Below are positions 7,814 through 15,022 of a stretch of DNA of 36,568 nucleotides, in pieces. Positions within the stretch are counted from its first letter, which is position 1, and the number at the start of each line of letters is the position of its first letter. Below the pieces are notes generated by a model. The model saw only the letters and a list, made by a program, of their open reading frames with translations. It had not been told where the DNA came from and did not search any database. The stretch is from positions 1-36,568 of the IMG/VR virus record IMGVR_UViG_3300020607_000011; one strand, written 5' to 3'. This DNA is from a virus. A program made the position numbers and the translations under genes.

Positions 7814-8473
7814 GCTCGTTCCCCGAGTGATACTCGCTCACGGCGGCGAATTCCATTTTTTGCAGATTGGCAAACAGGGCTTTCATATCGTGGTTTTTAT
7901 CTGCCGTATAAACGAGGTTTAAATAGGCGTTAACGCCCGCGTAATCGAGCCCAGTCAGGCCCTGCCGCCACTGCGTATCCAAGGCCAAAAAGTGGCGGAC
8001 GGTTTCCCAATTTTCGGGGTGTACCCAAAAAACCGGGGCAGCATTTTCAAGCCCCATCTCGCCGGGGTCGAGCCCGAAAGCTTCGGCATCGGCGGCGGAT
8101 TCATCAGCACCGCTGTTGCGTTTTATTTGCGCCGCCCAAAATCGAGCGGCTTTTGTTAGTTTTTTGCGGCCCGTCCTGCCGCGCACTGGCGGTAGCCGAG
8201 ATACAGCGCTGCGCGCACGTAGGGAATGTTGAGCAGCTTGTTGAGGTTTTCGGTGCTGTATTCTAGCTCTGATCCATCTTCGGCATGAATGTCGCGCCAG
8301 CCTTTAATCAGATCAACGTCGGGTACACTGTTGGCCGTGTCGTCGATGTCGCCAACGTCGCCCACGGCATATTTAATCGTGATCTCGTGCGGCTGGGTTT
8401 TTCCGCCGTCAATGGGGACGTGGATGATGACCGGCCACTCAACGACCAGGGGGGATGTTTGAAGTTTGAACAT
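7806..8473 (-). CDS. Tail assembly chaperone GT (product of -1 frameshift)
   Basis: The predicted fusion is 222 residues. It reads 105 codons from the ATG at 8473 through AAAAAAC, slips back one base at 8159, and continues for 117 codons to the stop at 7806-7808. The downstream part (starting LTKAARFWAAQIK) resembles DUF1799, the T half of siphophage chaperones. It has no ATG of its own: the only nearby start in that frame is a GTG at 8186 without a Shine-Dalgarno. GT-type proteins bridge tube protein and tape measure during tail assembly and are absent from the finished virion. The expected position, just upstream of the tape measure gene and downstream of the tube gene, is met. Confidence 0.82.
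8156..8473 (-). CDS. Tail assembly chaperone G (unshifted product)
   Basis: This is the 105-residue zero-frame product, ending at the TAA at 8156-8158 directly after the slippery heptamer. It starts MFKLQTSPLVVEWPV and contains a KYAVGDVGDIDD segment and a C-terminal LLNIPYVRAALYLGY helix. By analogy with lambda gpG, it coats the tape measure in excess over the frameshifted GT form. GAGG stands just before the ATG at 8473. The gene starts 8 bases after the tail tube gene stop, so the two are transcribed together. Confidence 0.8.
   Translation of the reverse strand: MFKLQTSPLVVEWPVIIHVPIDGGKTQPHEITIKYAVGDVGDIDDTANSVPDVDLIKGWRDIHAEDGSELEYSTENLNKLLNIPYVRAALYLGYRQCAAGRAAKN
8159..8165 (-). other. 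Programmed -1 ribosomal frameshift site, A AAA AAC
   Basis: On the - strand the zero-frame codons are GCA AAA AAC TAA, which gives the canonical X XXY YYZ heptamer A AAA AAC immediately before the stop codon. After a -1 slip the ribosome reads CTA ACA AAA GCC and enters the T frame. The stop codon directly after the slip site should promote pausing. A frameshift in this gene pair is conserved across long-tailed phages. Confidence 0.85.
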
Positions 8474-8481
8474 GGCCGCCT

Positions 8482-9399
8482 CTAGTGGTTTCGGAGTTTA
8501 AAGAGATACTCAAACTCGGCTGTGAGCGCAAAATCAATGTTCAGCATCGCCGTGCCATCCTGGTTGCCGTATTTGGTATCAATTATCTGTGCCGAATCAC
8601 CCCACGAGACAACAGAAGCCCTCGCCCCTATAGGCCCATGATTTACAGCGTACCGCTGCAGTGTTTCGCCCGTCTGTTCGGCCCAAAAATTGCGTGTGGC
8701 GACGCTGGGAGCCAAAATGCTCATGCTGGCCCGAGGTTTGCGGTCAGTGATAACGATCTCCTCTACCCCGGTTAAATCTCTGTGCTGTACCTCATTACCC
8801 ATGTCAAAACTAAACGAATGGGCAGAGACATTAACCGCACCGATAGCTGCCAGCGTGTTGGCGGCATTCATTGCCAAAGGCTTGGGCTGATTGGTGAAGG
8901 TGACCGCCGTTTGAGACTGCTCAACCGGCGCGGCATAAAGCGCCATTCCGGTGAACTCGCTCATGGGCACCTTTCCCGATGTGCCAGAAACCTTTAGATT
9001 GCCGCGCACACCGACCAGCTTGTGCAACTGAGTGTCGATATTGATGTACAGCGTCATTGACTCTTCAAGCGATTCGATAGGCAAATAGTCAACCGCGTCA
9101 ACCTCGATAGTTTCAGCGACGCCGCAAGCACGGTAAACAGCCGCAAACCCTGGTGGCGTGGTGGCCGTGCCGGAGCCCACAAACGGAATCTTAAAGCGAA
9201 TGCCGATGCCTTTTTTTGCTAACACATGAACGCTGTCACCAATCCGGCCACTGGCTCGCTGGTACTCATCGTATTCAGCGACGAGTGGGGTCAATTCGAC
9301 GTCGTAGGCAACCAGTGCGTTAGCACCTACGGTTGGCACGGGGTCTGTTCCGTAGGTAGTTTCGATTTCCGCCAAAACTGTTTTTTTAGCCCACTTCAT
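8482..9399 (-). CDS. Major tail tube protein
   Basis: This 305-residue protein begins MKWAKKTVLAEIETTYGTDP, a typical opening of siphovirus tube proteins. It continues with alternating beta strands such as IGIRFKIPFVGSGTAT and LVGVRGNLKVSGTSGK. The length fits the larger tube family found in B3-type phages. The gene lies between the tail terminator and the G/GT chaperones, the usual place. GGAGG is 8 bases before the ATG at 9399. It overlaps the small upstream gene by 4 bases. The protein should polymerise as hexameric rings around the tape measure. Confidence 0.87.
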   Translation of the reverse strand: MKWAKKTVLAEIETTYGTDPVPTVGANALVAYDVELTPLVAEYDEYQRASGRIGDSVHVLAKKGIGIRFKIPFVGSGTATTPPGFAAVYRACGVAETIEVDAVDYLPIESLEESMTLYINIDTQLHKLVGVRGNLKVSGTSGKVPMSEFTGMALYAAPVEQSQTAVTFTNQPKPLAMNAANTLAAIGAVNVSAHSFSFDMGNEVQHRDLTGVEEIVITDRKPRASMSILAPSVATRNFWAEQTGETLQRYAVNHGPIGARASVVSWGDSAQIIDTKYGNQDGTAMLNIDFALTAEFEYLFKLRNH

Positions 9400-9554
9400 G
9401 CTTCAACCTCCGGTTCCGGGTTTGCGGGTTCGGGCTCGCCTATTTGGGCGGGCGCGGTGCGCTGCACGAGTTGCAGTGATCCATCGGGCTGGCGGGTATA
9501 GCTGCCACCCTGGGTCGGTTGCTCAAATGGTTGTTCGGGCGTTTCTGTGCTCAT
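9396..9554 (-). CDS. Small Pro/Glu/Gln-rich protein of unknown function
   Basis: This 52-residue protein begins MSTETPEQPFEQPTQGG and ends in an acidic Pro-Glu tail (EPEPANPEPEVEA). The start at 9554 is supported by GGAG 8 bases upstream and by an ATGA overlap with the preceding stop. A longer in-frame reading from 9611 overlaps the upstream gene and lacks such support. The sequence is low complexity and probably disordered. Short genes of this kind are common just before tube genes in this phage group, but I know of no assigned role. Confidence 0.65.
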   Translation of the reverse strand: MSTETPEQPFEQPTQGGSYTRQPDGSLQLVQRTAPAQIGEPEPANPEPEVEA

Positions 9555-9988
9555 TGTTGAACTCCGGGGTGGTAGATTGAGGTGGTGGTTCTGTAGCTGT
9601 CCTGCCACCAAATAGTTGACTCGTTAAATTGCTGCAAGCGACCGGCAGCCGCTTCCACGGGGCTGTCGGCGTCGGCTGGCTGCCAGGCGACCAGCAGATC
9701 GCGCAATGCCAGGCGCTTTTCTCGCAGCTCGTCAAGGTGCTGTGCGCCAGAGCTGCTGCCCAGGTGTTTAACGGCCAGCAATATCGCGACAGTTTCGGTC
9801 TCGGTTTGATGCACGCCCTCGGTGCCGAGAATGTTTTTACCCGGCGCGCCCGCCTGGGGGATTAAAAACGCAACCGGGGTGGTGCGATATTCAGCGCGCG
9901 CGGCGGCAAAATCAGCGGCAACGCCGACTTTACGAAACAGCTTCGACTGGTCGATGCGCGCCTGCCACAGATTCAAATCAAGCGGCAT
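9551..9988 (-). CDS. Tail terminator / tail completion protein
   Basis: This 145-residue alpha/beta protein begins with the amphipathic stretch LNLWQARIDQSKLFRKVG and has ETETVAILLAVKHLG in the middle. This matches the tail-terminator-like family found between the head-tail connector gp36 and the tube gene in Mu/B3-like phages. By family it caps the tube at the head-proximal end and stops polymerisation. It is coupled at both ends: its ATG at 9988 touches the stop of the gp36-like gene, and its stop overlaps the next start by 4 bases. Confidence 0.7.
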   Translation of the reverse strand: MPLDLNLWQARIDQSKLFRKVGVAADFAAARAEYRTTPVAFLIPQAGAPGKNILGTEGVHQTETETVAILLAVKHLGSSSGAQHLDELREKRLALRDLLVAWQPADADSPVEAAAGRLQQFNESTIWWQDSYRTTTSIYHPGVQQ

Positions 9989-10404
9989 CAGAAGCCTCGC
10001 CGGTTGCGGTTGGTGAATTGGCGGCCAGATTCAGCAAACACCGGCTCGCCAATAGCGGCTGCGCTGGCATCGTTGCTGCCGGGTAGTTCCAGCTTGCCGT
10101 CGCGAATATCGCGCAGCAGGGCGCGGGCGCGGTTGCCTGCGTTGGTCACTGCGGCGTTTTCGATGTCGTCATAAAGCTGCACGCGAACCAGATCGCAGCT
10201 CAGGCCCGTCAGCAACGCCGGTACCGTGCTCAGCGGCAGGCTGTAACGAGTGCCGATGTGCGCGTCGATGATGGCATCGGCATCGGCGATGGCGCGCGCC
10301 ACAGCGGCATCGTCGATCTGGCCGAGGTTTTCGTCGTCGGTCAGCTCGCGCAGCTCGGTTTCGCCGAAGCGCTCAATCAGATCAGTGGTTGTGCAGTAGC
10401 TCAT
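9988..10404 (-). CDS. Head-tail connector, Mu gp36-like (DUF1320)
   Basis: This 138-residue protein starts MSYCTTTDLIERFGETELRE, the diagnostic N-terminus of the DUF1320/gp36 family. It has a following helix pair (DADAIIDAHIGTRYSLPL) and a Leu-Arg-Asp-Ile-Arg-Asp-Gly-Lys motif near residue 98. These proteins form the adaptor ring below the portal. The gene starts 4 bases inside the previous gene. Family membership is firm, and the adaptor role follows from homologous siphophages. Confidence 0.85.
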   Translation of the reverse strand: MSYCTTTDLIERFGETELRELTDDENLGQIDDAAVARAIADADAIIDAHIGTRYSLPLSTVPALLTGLSCDLVRVQLYDDIENAAVTNAGNRARALLRDIRDGKLELPGSNDASAAAIGEPVFAESGRQFTNRNRRGF

Positions 10405-10712
10405 GCGCCATCCGGTTTTATCAGCAAATAATCAAACTGCTCTTTTTTCGCACCGTCCTCGCCGTAGGTCGCGGTCACGGTCAGGCGGCGACGTTCGCGG
10501 CTGCCGCTGCCCTGCATCGCGTTGTGCGTTGCGCCAATCTCTAAAGTGAAGCTGCTGGCAGCGACTAACGAGGTATCGCCAACGACTTGACTGCCGTTAA
10601 TCACATCCAGGCGGTAGCTGACGCTGGCCGGGGTTTCGGCGGCGTTGTTGTCATCAGTGAACGTAATCTCAAGCGGAAGCGACTCACCGGCGATAACGAT
10701 TTCTGTGTTCAT
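10401..10712 (-). CDS. Small beta-rich virion-associated protein, unknown
   Basis: This 103-residue protein has alternating beta-strand character (for example SLPLEITFTDDNNAAETPA and VSYRLDVINGSQVVG) and looks like a single immunoglobulin-like or lipocalin-free beta sandwich. It has no signal peptide, cysteine or membrane segment. It lies between gp36-like and another structural gene, with short overlaps at both ends, so it is probably a minor head or fibre component. I do not recognise a named family. Confidence 0.55.
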   Translation of the reverse strand: MNTEIVIAGESLPLEITFTDDNNAAETPASVSYRLDVINGSQVVGDTSLVAASSFTLEIGATHNAMQGSGSRERRRLTVTATYGEDGAKKEQFDYLLIKPDGA

Positions 10713-11194
10713 CAGCTAAAAGTGATCGTTGCGTCTAATGTCCAAACTTGCCCGCTAGCTTTGGTGCCCTGGTTCGACACGCGGCGATTCAAATGCACGT
10801 CGCCCGCTGTGGCACCGTTAACAATTGCCAGCTCATTCCAGTTGAAGTTGGCGTCGTTGGCACCAAAGACGCTGCGAAATGTGATTGTCTGATTGCTGAT
10901 TTGCGGATAACCGGCTTCAACCGCTTGATAGTATTTGTTGGTCACGGCCTGCAGGCCGGTCTGGGTCGCCACAGCCGCTGTGTTGCTGTCACCCACGGCA
11001 AGGGCCGCGTTGGCATTACCGAAGTGCGCCGCCGCAGCGCCGGTGAGCAGATTCAACAGGGCGGTGATGCCGCTGTTTAACAGCAGGTTTCGTTCAAACA
11101 CGCTGGCGGACAGCAGCGGGCCTTTGCGGTAGTCAGCCTCGCTGGCGTAGCGTTCGATCCGCCATTTGATTTTGTAGCCGATGTGGTCTTGCAT
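10712..11194 (-). CDS. Probable virion structural protein (fibre/decoration-like)
   Basis: This 160-residue protein has N-terminal WRIERYASEADYRKGPLL, then a small hydrophobic helix (SGITALLNLLTGAAAAHFG) and a beta-rich C-terminus ending in TLDATITF. The pattern of a short N-terminal strand region, an Ala/Gly-rich helix and a segment like FNWNELAIVNGATAGDV resembles phage structural proteins that present a jelly-roll tip. GAGG is 9 bases upstream of the ATG. It follows a repeat-rich gene by 9 bases in the same operon. The function is inferred from context only. Confidence 0.5.
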   Translation of the reverse strand: MQDHIGYKIKWRIERYASEADYRKGPLLSASVFERNLLLNSGITALLNLLTGAAAAHFGNANAALAVGDSNTAAVATQTGLQAVTNKYYQAVEAGYPQISNQTITFRSVFGANDANFNWNELAIVNGATAGDVHLNRRVSNQGTKASGQVWTLDATITFS

Positions 11195-11203
11195 ATCAGG
11201 GCC

Positions 11204-11758
11204 TCAGTGCAGTCGGGTGATGTTGATCCGGTGCGGATGCAGCCGGGTGATCTGAACAGTGTGTGGGTAAAGGCGGGTGATGGTGATGTACGCAATCTGG
11301 CTCTCTGCATCAAAAGCCACCGCTGCGTCCAAGCCCGTCATAGTGTCGGCGACTTGCAGCAGCGCCTCAACAACCATCGACTCTGCTGCGATGGCGTTAT
11401 CCGCGAGGCTGAGCTGGGCAGAAACCGTTAACGCATCATTCGCCGTGGCGGTATCGGCAATCGTTTTGAATATTTGCTGAATCGCATTGACCGCGTCGGT
11501 GGCGGTGGCGGTGTCAGCAACCTGCAGGCTGGCGGCAATAAAAAACGCATCATTGGCCAGGCTGGCATCGCTGATTTGCAAACTGACCAGTGCGGGCGCT
11601 GTCACATCGCTGGCGCTGGCGCTGTCGGCTACCGACGCCGATACGGACAGCACGGCAGCATCTGAAGCCGTTGCGCTATCACTGACCGATTTCATGATTG
11701 CAGCCGCGAGTGCAAGACTGCGGCCCAGGGCAAAGGTGGCGAGCGGTGCGCGAATCAT
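11204..11758 (-). CDS. Repeat-rich probable fibre protein
   Basis: This 184-residue protein is dominated by seven imperfect 18-20-residue repeats beginning near residues 25, 43, 62, 80, 100, 118 and 136, with the core (V/I/L)-(S/A)-D-x-A-x-A-x-D-A. The C-terminus has a second, 10-residue repeat (ITITRLYPHT, VQITRLHPHR, INITRLH). Such Ala/Asp/Ser/Thr periodicity suggests a beta-solenoid or trimeric fibre shaft. The gene overlaps its upstream neighbour by 4 bases. It sits between capsid and connector genes, so it may be a head fibre rather than a tail fibre. No named family is recognised. Confidence 0.55.
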   Translation of the reverse strand: MIRAPLATFALGRSLALAAAIMKSVSDSATASDAAVLSVSASVADSASASDVTAPALVSLQISDASLANDAFFIAASLQVADTATATDAVNAIQQIFKTIADTATANDALTVSAQLSLADNAIAAESMVVEALLQVADTMTGLDAAVAFDAESQIAYITITRLYPHTVQITRLHPHRINITRLH

Positions 11759-12258
11759 TGGCCCACCGCCTGAATATCTGCAATCGCTGCGTCGATCAGG
11801 TCACGATCCAGTGCGTAGTTGCCGCCCGATATTGACAGCCTGGCAGCCGTCTCAACGCTGCTCATGTAGGCCGCGATTTCGTGCCATGCGCTGGATTTCG
11901 CCTGCCACTCTGCCGCCAACGCGGCGGGGTCGATGCCGTTGATGTCGATTTCCATCTGCAGATAGGTGCCGACAGTGCCGTCATTTAAATAGGCAGCAGC
12001 TTCGGCTTCTTTGGCGCGGTATTCAGCGTCCTTGCCCGGTGCTGAGGTCACGAACTCGGTGCGCTTTGCGGCCTCAGCCGCTTTTAGTTCAATCAGCAGG
12101 TCGTCGCGGTAGTCATACGCATTAATGAATATTTGCGCCTCGTCTTCACGAGCGAGGTCGATGCAGTGAAAGCTGCCGTCACCGTGCTGAATAACGTCCA
12201 GCCCGGCTGCGCGCAGCGCTTCAACCAGGCCGTGTCCTTTTTCGATCCAATTAATCAT
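11755..12258 (-). CDS. Conserved phage protein, possibly fibre-associated chaperone
   Basis: This 167-residue protein has an N-terminal segment that looks globular (VEALRAAGLDVIQHGDGSFH). A helical, Ala/Glu-rich middle (starting ELKAAEAAKRTEFVTSAPGK) resembles the central part of tail-fibre assembly/DUF4376-like proteins. The C-terminus has further helices ending DRDLIDAAIADIQAVGQ. The strong GGAGG, 5 bases before the ATG, and the 4-base overlap with the upstream structural gene suggest coupled synthesis with it. The chaperone role is only a suggestion from this similarity and context. Confidence 0.5.
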   Translation of the reverse strand: MINWIEKGHGLVEALRAAGLDVIQHGDGSFHCIDLAREDEAQIFINAYDYRDDLLIELKAAEAAKRTEFVTSAPGKDAEYRAKEAEAAAYLNDGTVGTYLQMEIDINGIDPAALAAEWQAKSSAWHEIAAYMSSVETAARLSISGGNYALDRDLIDAAIADIQAVGQ

Positions 12259-13145
12259 GCGGCCTCCAACATGGCCATGACATAGCCATAGGGATAGCCG
12301 TCAGAAATAGACGCGGTGGCGTATTCGGGGTCGACACTGCCGGTATCCCAGCCCGAGCCGGAGAGATTCACCATCGCCAGGCTGCGGTTTGTCACCGTGT
12401 TGACGCGGCTGCCCAGCGGGCTGAGCCCGACGGTGTCTGCATCAATTTGGCTTAAGCCCCAATTCGTATCGCTGACAATGCCCACATACACCCAGGTGGC
12501 GGCGGGGATTTCCACGCCCGTCACGGCGCGGACACTTTTTGCGCCGGTGCTGCCGATAACCGCAGAGGCGTCAATTTCAAGCAGCAGCGCGCCGGGCAGG
12601 ACATCATCGCGCATCAATGCAATGACGCACTTGGCCGTGCTACCGCTACTCGCAGCGCTGCGAACTTCAAACGACAGGCCGTCAATCGTCATGCGTTCGG
12701 TTGTTTCGAACGGCATCAGATACAAGGTGTTCGCTGAGGGTGAGTGGCTGCCGCCGTCATTCATCGCCATGTGTCGACTGCAAACGCCGTAGCCGTCCTG
12801 GTTGGCGCGGTGAATTTTGGGCATCGGCGCGCGCTGCGTGCTTGCAGTGGGCATAATGCTGATGGTCGCCGATCCGGAGAGGTTCAGCGGCGTAGCGCCG
12901 GTGGTGGTTTTACTGCCGCTGACCAGTGTTTCAATGATGCGGGGGCGCGTGATCGTGTTAGCGGTTTGATCAAAGGTGCCAACGCCAATTTCCATGTCAT
13001 CACCGTCTTCTATGACGTAATCCACATAGCTGCCATCGAGTACCGCCCCGTCGAAGGTGCTGAATCGCGCCGACACGGCACCGCCCAGCGTGACGGGGCC
13101 GGTACCGGTGGTTGCAGTGCTTTCGGAGATGGCGTTGGCAAGCAT
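12255..13145 (-). CDS. Probable virion (head fibre or decoration) protein
   Basis: This 296-residue protein has a two-part layout. Residues 1-95 form a beta-rich N-terminal domain with the sequence VDYVIEDGDDMEIGVGTFDQ and TRPRIIETLVSGSK. This pattern is seen at the start of many phage adsorption or fibre proteins (a short structural base). Residues about 110-296 form a separate beta domain (for example ERMTIDGLSFEVRS and ALLLEIDASAVIG) suggestive of a jelly-roll or carbohydrate-binding tip. The gene lies right after gp35-like and before the repeat protein, with a 4-base overlap downstream. It probably decorates the capsid or forms a side fibre. The exact family is unknown. Confidence 0.55.
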   Translation of the reverse strand: MLANAISESTATTGTGPVTLGGAVSARFSTFDGAVLDGSYVDYVIEDGDDMEIGVGTFDQTANTITRPRIIETLVSGSKTTTGATPLNLSGSATISIMPTASTQRAPMPKIHRANQDGYGVCSRHMAMNDGGSHSPSANTLYLMPFETTERMTIDGLSFEVRSAASSGSTAKCVIALMRDDVLPGALLLEIDASAVIGSTGAKSVRAVTGVEIPAATWVYVGIVSDTNWGLSQIDADTVGLSPLGSRVNTVTNRSLAMVNLSGSGWDTGSVDPEYATASISDGYPYGYVMAMLEAA

Positions 13146-13148
13146 GGG

Positions 13149-13499
13149 TTATTCCGCTGCGTTGAACTGCGCCCAGGCTTTATCGCGTAAAGCGGCGTTG
13201 ATTTGCACACCCAATACCCGCTCAATTGCGGCCACCTCAGGCTTGCCGGAGGTGGTGTAGTCTTTGTCTCGGTCTAAACCGGCAATGACGTCAACGACAG
13301 CCTCCACCGTGACATCGCCGGTCTTTTGCGCAGCATCTGGCAACGTCACCACTTCGAGCATGGGCTCAGTGCGCAGGGCTTTCAGTTGCGCTGGCGTGAA
13401 TCTATCGACAGGCACAACGGTTGTGCCGTGCCAAGCGCGATCCGCGCGGCGAAAGCCTTCGCGCAGCGCGGTAACTTGAATGGACTTTGATTGCGGCAT
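13149..13499 (-). CDS. Mu gp35-like head protein (FluMu gp35 / HI1506-like)
   Basis: This 116-residue protein begins MPQSKSIQVTALREGFRRA and continues with AWHGTTVVPVDRFTPAQLKA, the hallmark of the FluMu gp35 family. The C-terminal helix pair (IERVLGVQINAALRDKAW) resembles a small Rho-N or SAP-like fold found in this family. The ATG at 13499 is chosen because GGAGAG lies just upstream; an earlier in-frame start at 13523 has no such signal. It lies downstream of the capsid gene and its terminator. The family is conserved in Mu-like phages, but the function is not established. Confidence 0.8.
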   Translation of the reverse strand: MPQSKSIQVTALREGFRRADRAWHGTTVVPVDRFTPAQLKALRTEPMLEVVTLPDAAQKTGDVTVEAVVDVIAGLDRDKDYTTSGKPEVAAIERVLGVQINAALRDKAWAQFNAAE

Positions 13500-13541
13500 T
13501 GCGCTCTCCAAATAGGTCGGCAATCCCTTGCCTCGTTAAGC

Positions 13542-13557
13542 GCGAGCTTCTGCTCGC
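13542..13557. repeat. Hairpin between capsid terminator and gp35-like gene
   Basis: GCGAGC-TTCT-GCTCGC forms a perfect 6-bp stem with a 4-base loop in the leader of the gp35-like gene. On the + strand it is followed by TTT, but there is no long T run. It could shield the leader RNA on the - strand or act as a processing site. The role is not known. Confidence 0.4.
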
Positions 13558-13600
13558 TTTGGTGGTATTGGGTTTTTTTCAACCCTCAGCGAGGGCTCAG

Positions 13601-13629
13601 AAAAACCCGGTGGCAGCCAAGCCACCGGG
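13601..13629 (-). terminator. Rho-independent terminator after the major capsid gene
   Basis: Read on the - strand, CCCGGTGGC (13629-13621), loop TTGGCT and GCCACCGGG (13614-13606) form a perfect 9-bp GC-rich stem followed by TTTTT (13605-13601). It starts 22 bases after the capsid stop. The downstream genes have no obvious promoter in the remaining 100 bases, so termination is probably partial and would keep capsid mRNA more abundant than tail mRNA. Confidence 0.85.
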
Positions 13630-13651
13630 AATCCATCAACGATGGTGGAGA

Positions 13652-14557
13652 TTAGCCTGCGCCGGTGGAGCCGCCCGCCAACTGCCACAGGCCGAAGCCT
13701 GCGTTGCCGCGCGCCTCTGCGCCGAACTTGTAGACGCCCTTGCTAAAAACATCGTCAGCGCTCATGTCGGTCTGGCTGACAAATACCGGGGCTTTGCGTT
13801 CCTGGAACACAAACGGCTTGACCGGCTTGGTGGCGTCGATCAGAAACCAGGCTGTATCACTGGTCAGGCGTGCGTCGGCGACCACCTCGGCGGTGCCCCG
13901 GTAGGGGTTTGGCTTGCCATCCTCAAGGCGCTCGTTAGTCATTAACGAGTTAGCAAGGTCTTCAAGTGCCGTTGGTACCAGCAACACATTGGGCATGACG
14001 TTGAGCGGGCGGCCTTCGGCGTCTTTTTGCCCTTTGATCAAGGTGCGTAGCGCGCCGTAACTGGCTTTGGCGTTCGCGAGGGTGTCTATTGCCAGGGCTG
14101 CGGTGATTTTGTTGCTGGCCGAGGCGTCGCCTACCGGGTGATCGGTATCGAAAAAATACTGGCCGTCATAGCACAACGCGGTAAAGCCTGAGTTCACCAC
14201 ATCGAATACCAGCTCATCGGGCCACTGCTGAGCGGAATATCCCGCCATTTGCGCCTGCGGGCCATAAATGCCGAGATTGTCGTCTTCGACGTGATCGCGT
14301 TCCACCTTGACGGTGGCCTCAAAAGGGTGGTTTTCGATGGTGTACTTGAAGGCTTCCAGGTTTTTGATGTATTTGTCACCAATCCAGCGGCGCATTTTCG
14401 GGAAGCTGCTCAACCATGTGTAATCATTCTGGCCCGAGGTTGATGGAACGCGCATGGCGAACTTCGGCCATTTCGGCTCGGACGCGGCAAACGCGTTGTT
14501 AAATTCGGTTTTTAACGCTGTGAAAACCGCTGTCAGGGTAGCTTTGTTGACTAGCAT
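13652..14557 (-). CDS. T: Major capsid protein, Mu gpT-like
   Basis: This 301-residue HK97-fold capsid protein of the Mu T family shows TLTAVFTALKTEFNNAF at the N-terminus, then SSFPKMRRWIGDK, EATVKVERDHVEDDNLG near residue 80 and the C-terminal KFGAEARGNAGFGLWQLA. All of these are diagnostic for gpT. GGAGAG precedes the ATG at 14557. The order decoration protein, capsid, terminator matches its need for high expression. It assembles on the scaffold encoded by the nested Z start in the protease gene. Confidence 0.92.
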   Translation of the reverse strand: MLVNKATLTAVFTALKTEFNNAFAASEPKWPKFAMRVPSTSGQNDYTWLSSFPKMRRWIGDKYIKNLEAFKYTIENHPFEATVKVERDHVEDDNLGIYGPQAQMAGYSAQQWPDELVFDVVNSGFTALCYDGQYFFDTDHPVGDASASNKITAALAIDTLANAKASYGALRTLIKGQKDAEGRPLNVMPNVLLVPTALEDLANSLMTNERLEDGKPNPYRGTAEVVADARLTSDTAWFLIDATKPVKPFVFQERKAPVFVSQTDMSADDVFSKGVYKFGAEARGNAGFGLWQLAGGSTGAG

Positions 14558-14596
14558 TTTTTCTCTCCAGTGAGATGATCAATAAAGTGGCTGGGC

Positions 14597-15010
14597 TTAC
14601 AGGCCCATTCGAACCCAAACGCCTTCCGAGTCGATAGCCACAACCTTGCCTGCGGCTGAGCGCGTGCCGGTGCCGTCCGTTTTGGCGACCGTCTGGTCAT
14701 CGACGATGTAGCATGTGTCACCCACCTCGGCGATGGTGATCAGGTCGGCAGCAGCACTGTTAGCAAAAGAAAAAACGCCGCTTTCAACCATGCAATCAAA
14801 ATCGCCGTTTGCTCCGGCTGAATTGTCGATTTGCTGCAGGGCGCGACCAGCGCAAACCTGGCCGGTGGCCGTAGCGCCGGGAGTGAGATAGCCCGACGCA
14901 TTCAGCATGACGATGCTGCCCGCGAAGACGGTTTGAGAAGCCGCCACTGGCAGCTCGAAATAATCACCTGCACGTGCAGACGTGTTTCGATCAGAGGTTA
15001 ATGCTGGCAT
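14597..15010 (-). CDS. Capsid decoration / structural cement protein
   Basis: This 137-residue protein has pattern AGDYFELPVAASQTVFAGSIVML at the N-terminus (described in parts: AGDYFELPVAAS then VFAGSIVML) and alternating Ala/Gly-rich beta strands through ATGQVCAGRALQQID. It fits the DUF2190-like cement proteins that lie just upstream of Mu/B3-type capsid genes. These bind the outside of the capsid lattice and stabilise it. AGGAG lies 7 bases before the ATG at 15010. It is 12 bases from the protease/scaffold gene and 39 bases from the capsid gene. Confidence 0.75.
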   Translation of the reverse strand: MPALTSDRNTSARAGDYFELPVAASQTVFAGSIVMLNASGYLTPGATATGQVCAGRALQQIDNSAGANGDFDCMVESGVFSFANSAAADLITIAEVGDTCYIVDDQTVAKTDGTGTRSAAGKVVAIDSEGVWVRMGL

Positions 15011-15022
15011 TTTGGGCTCCTG

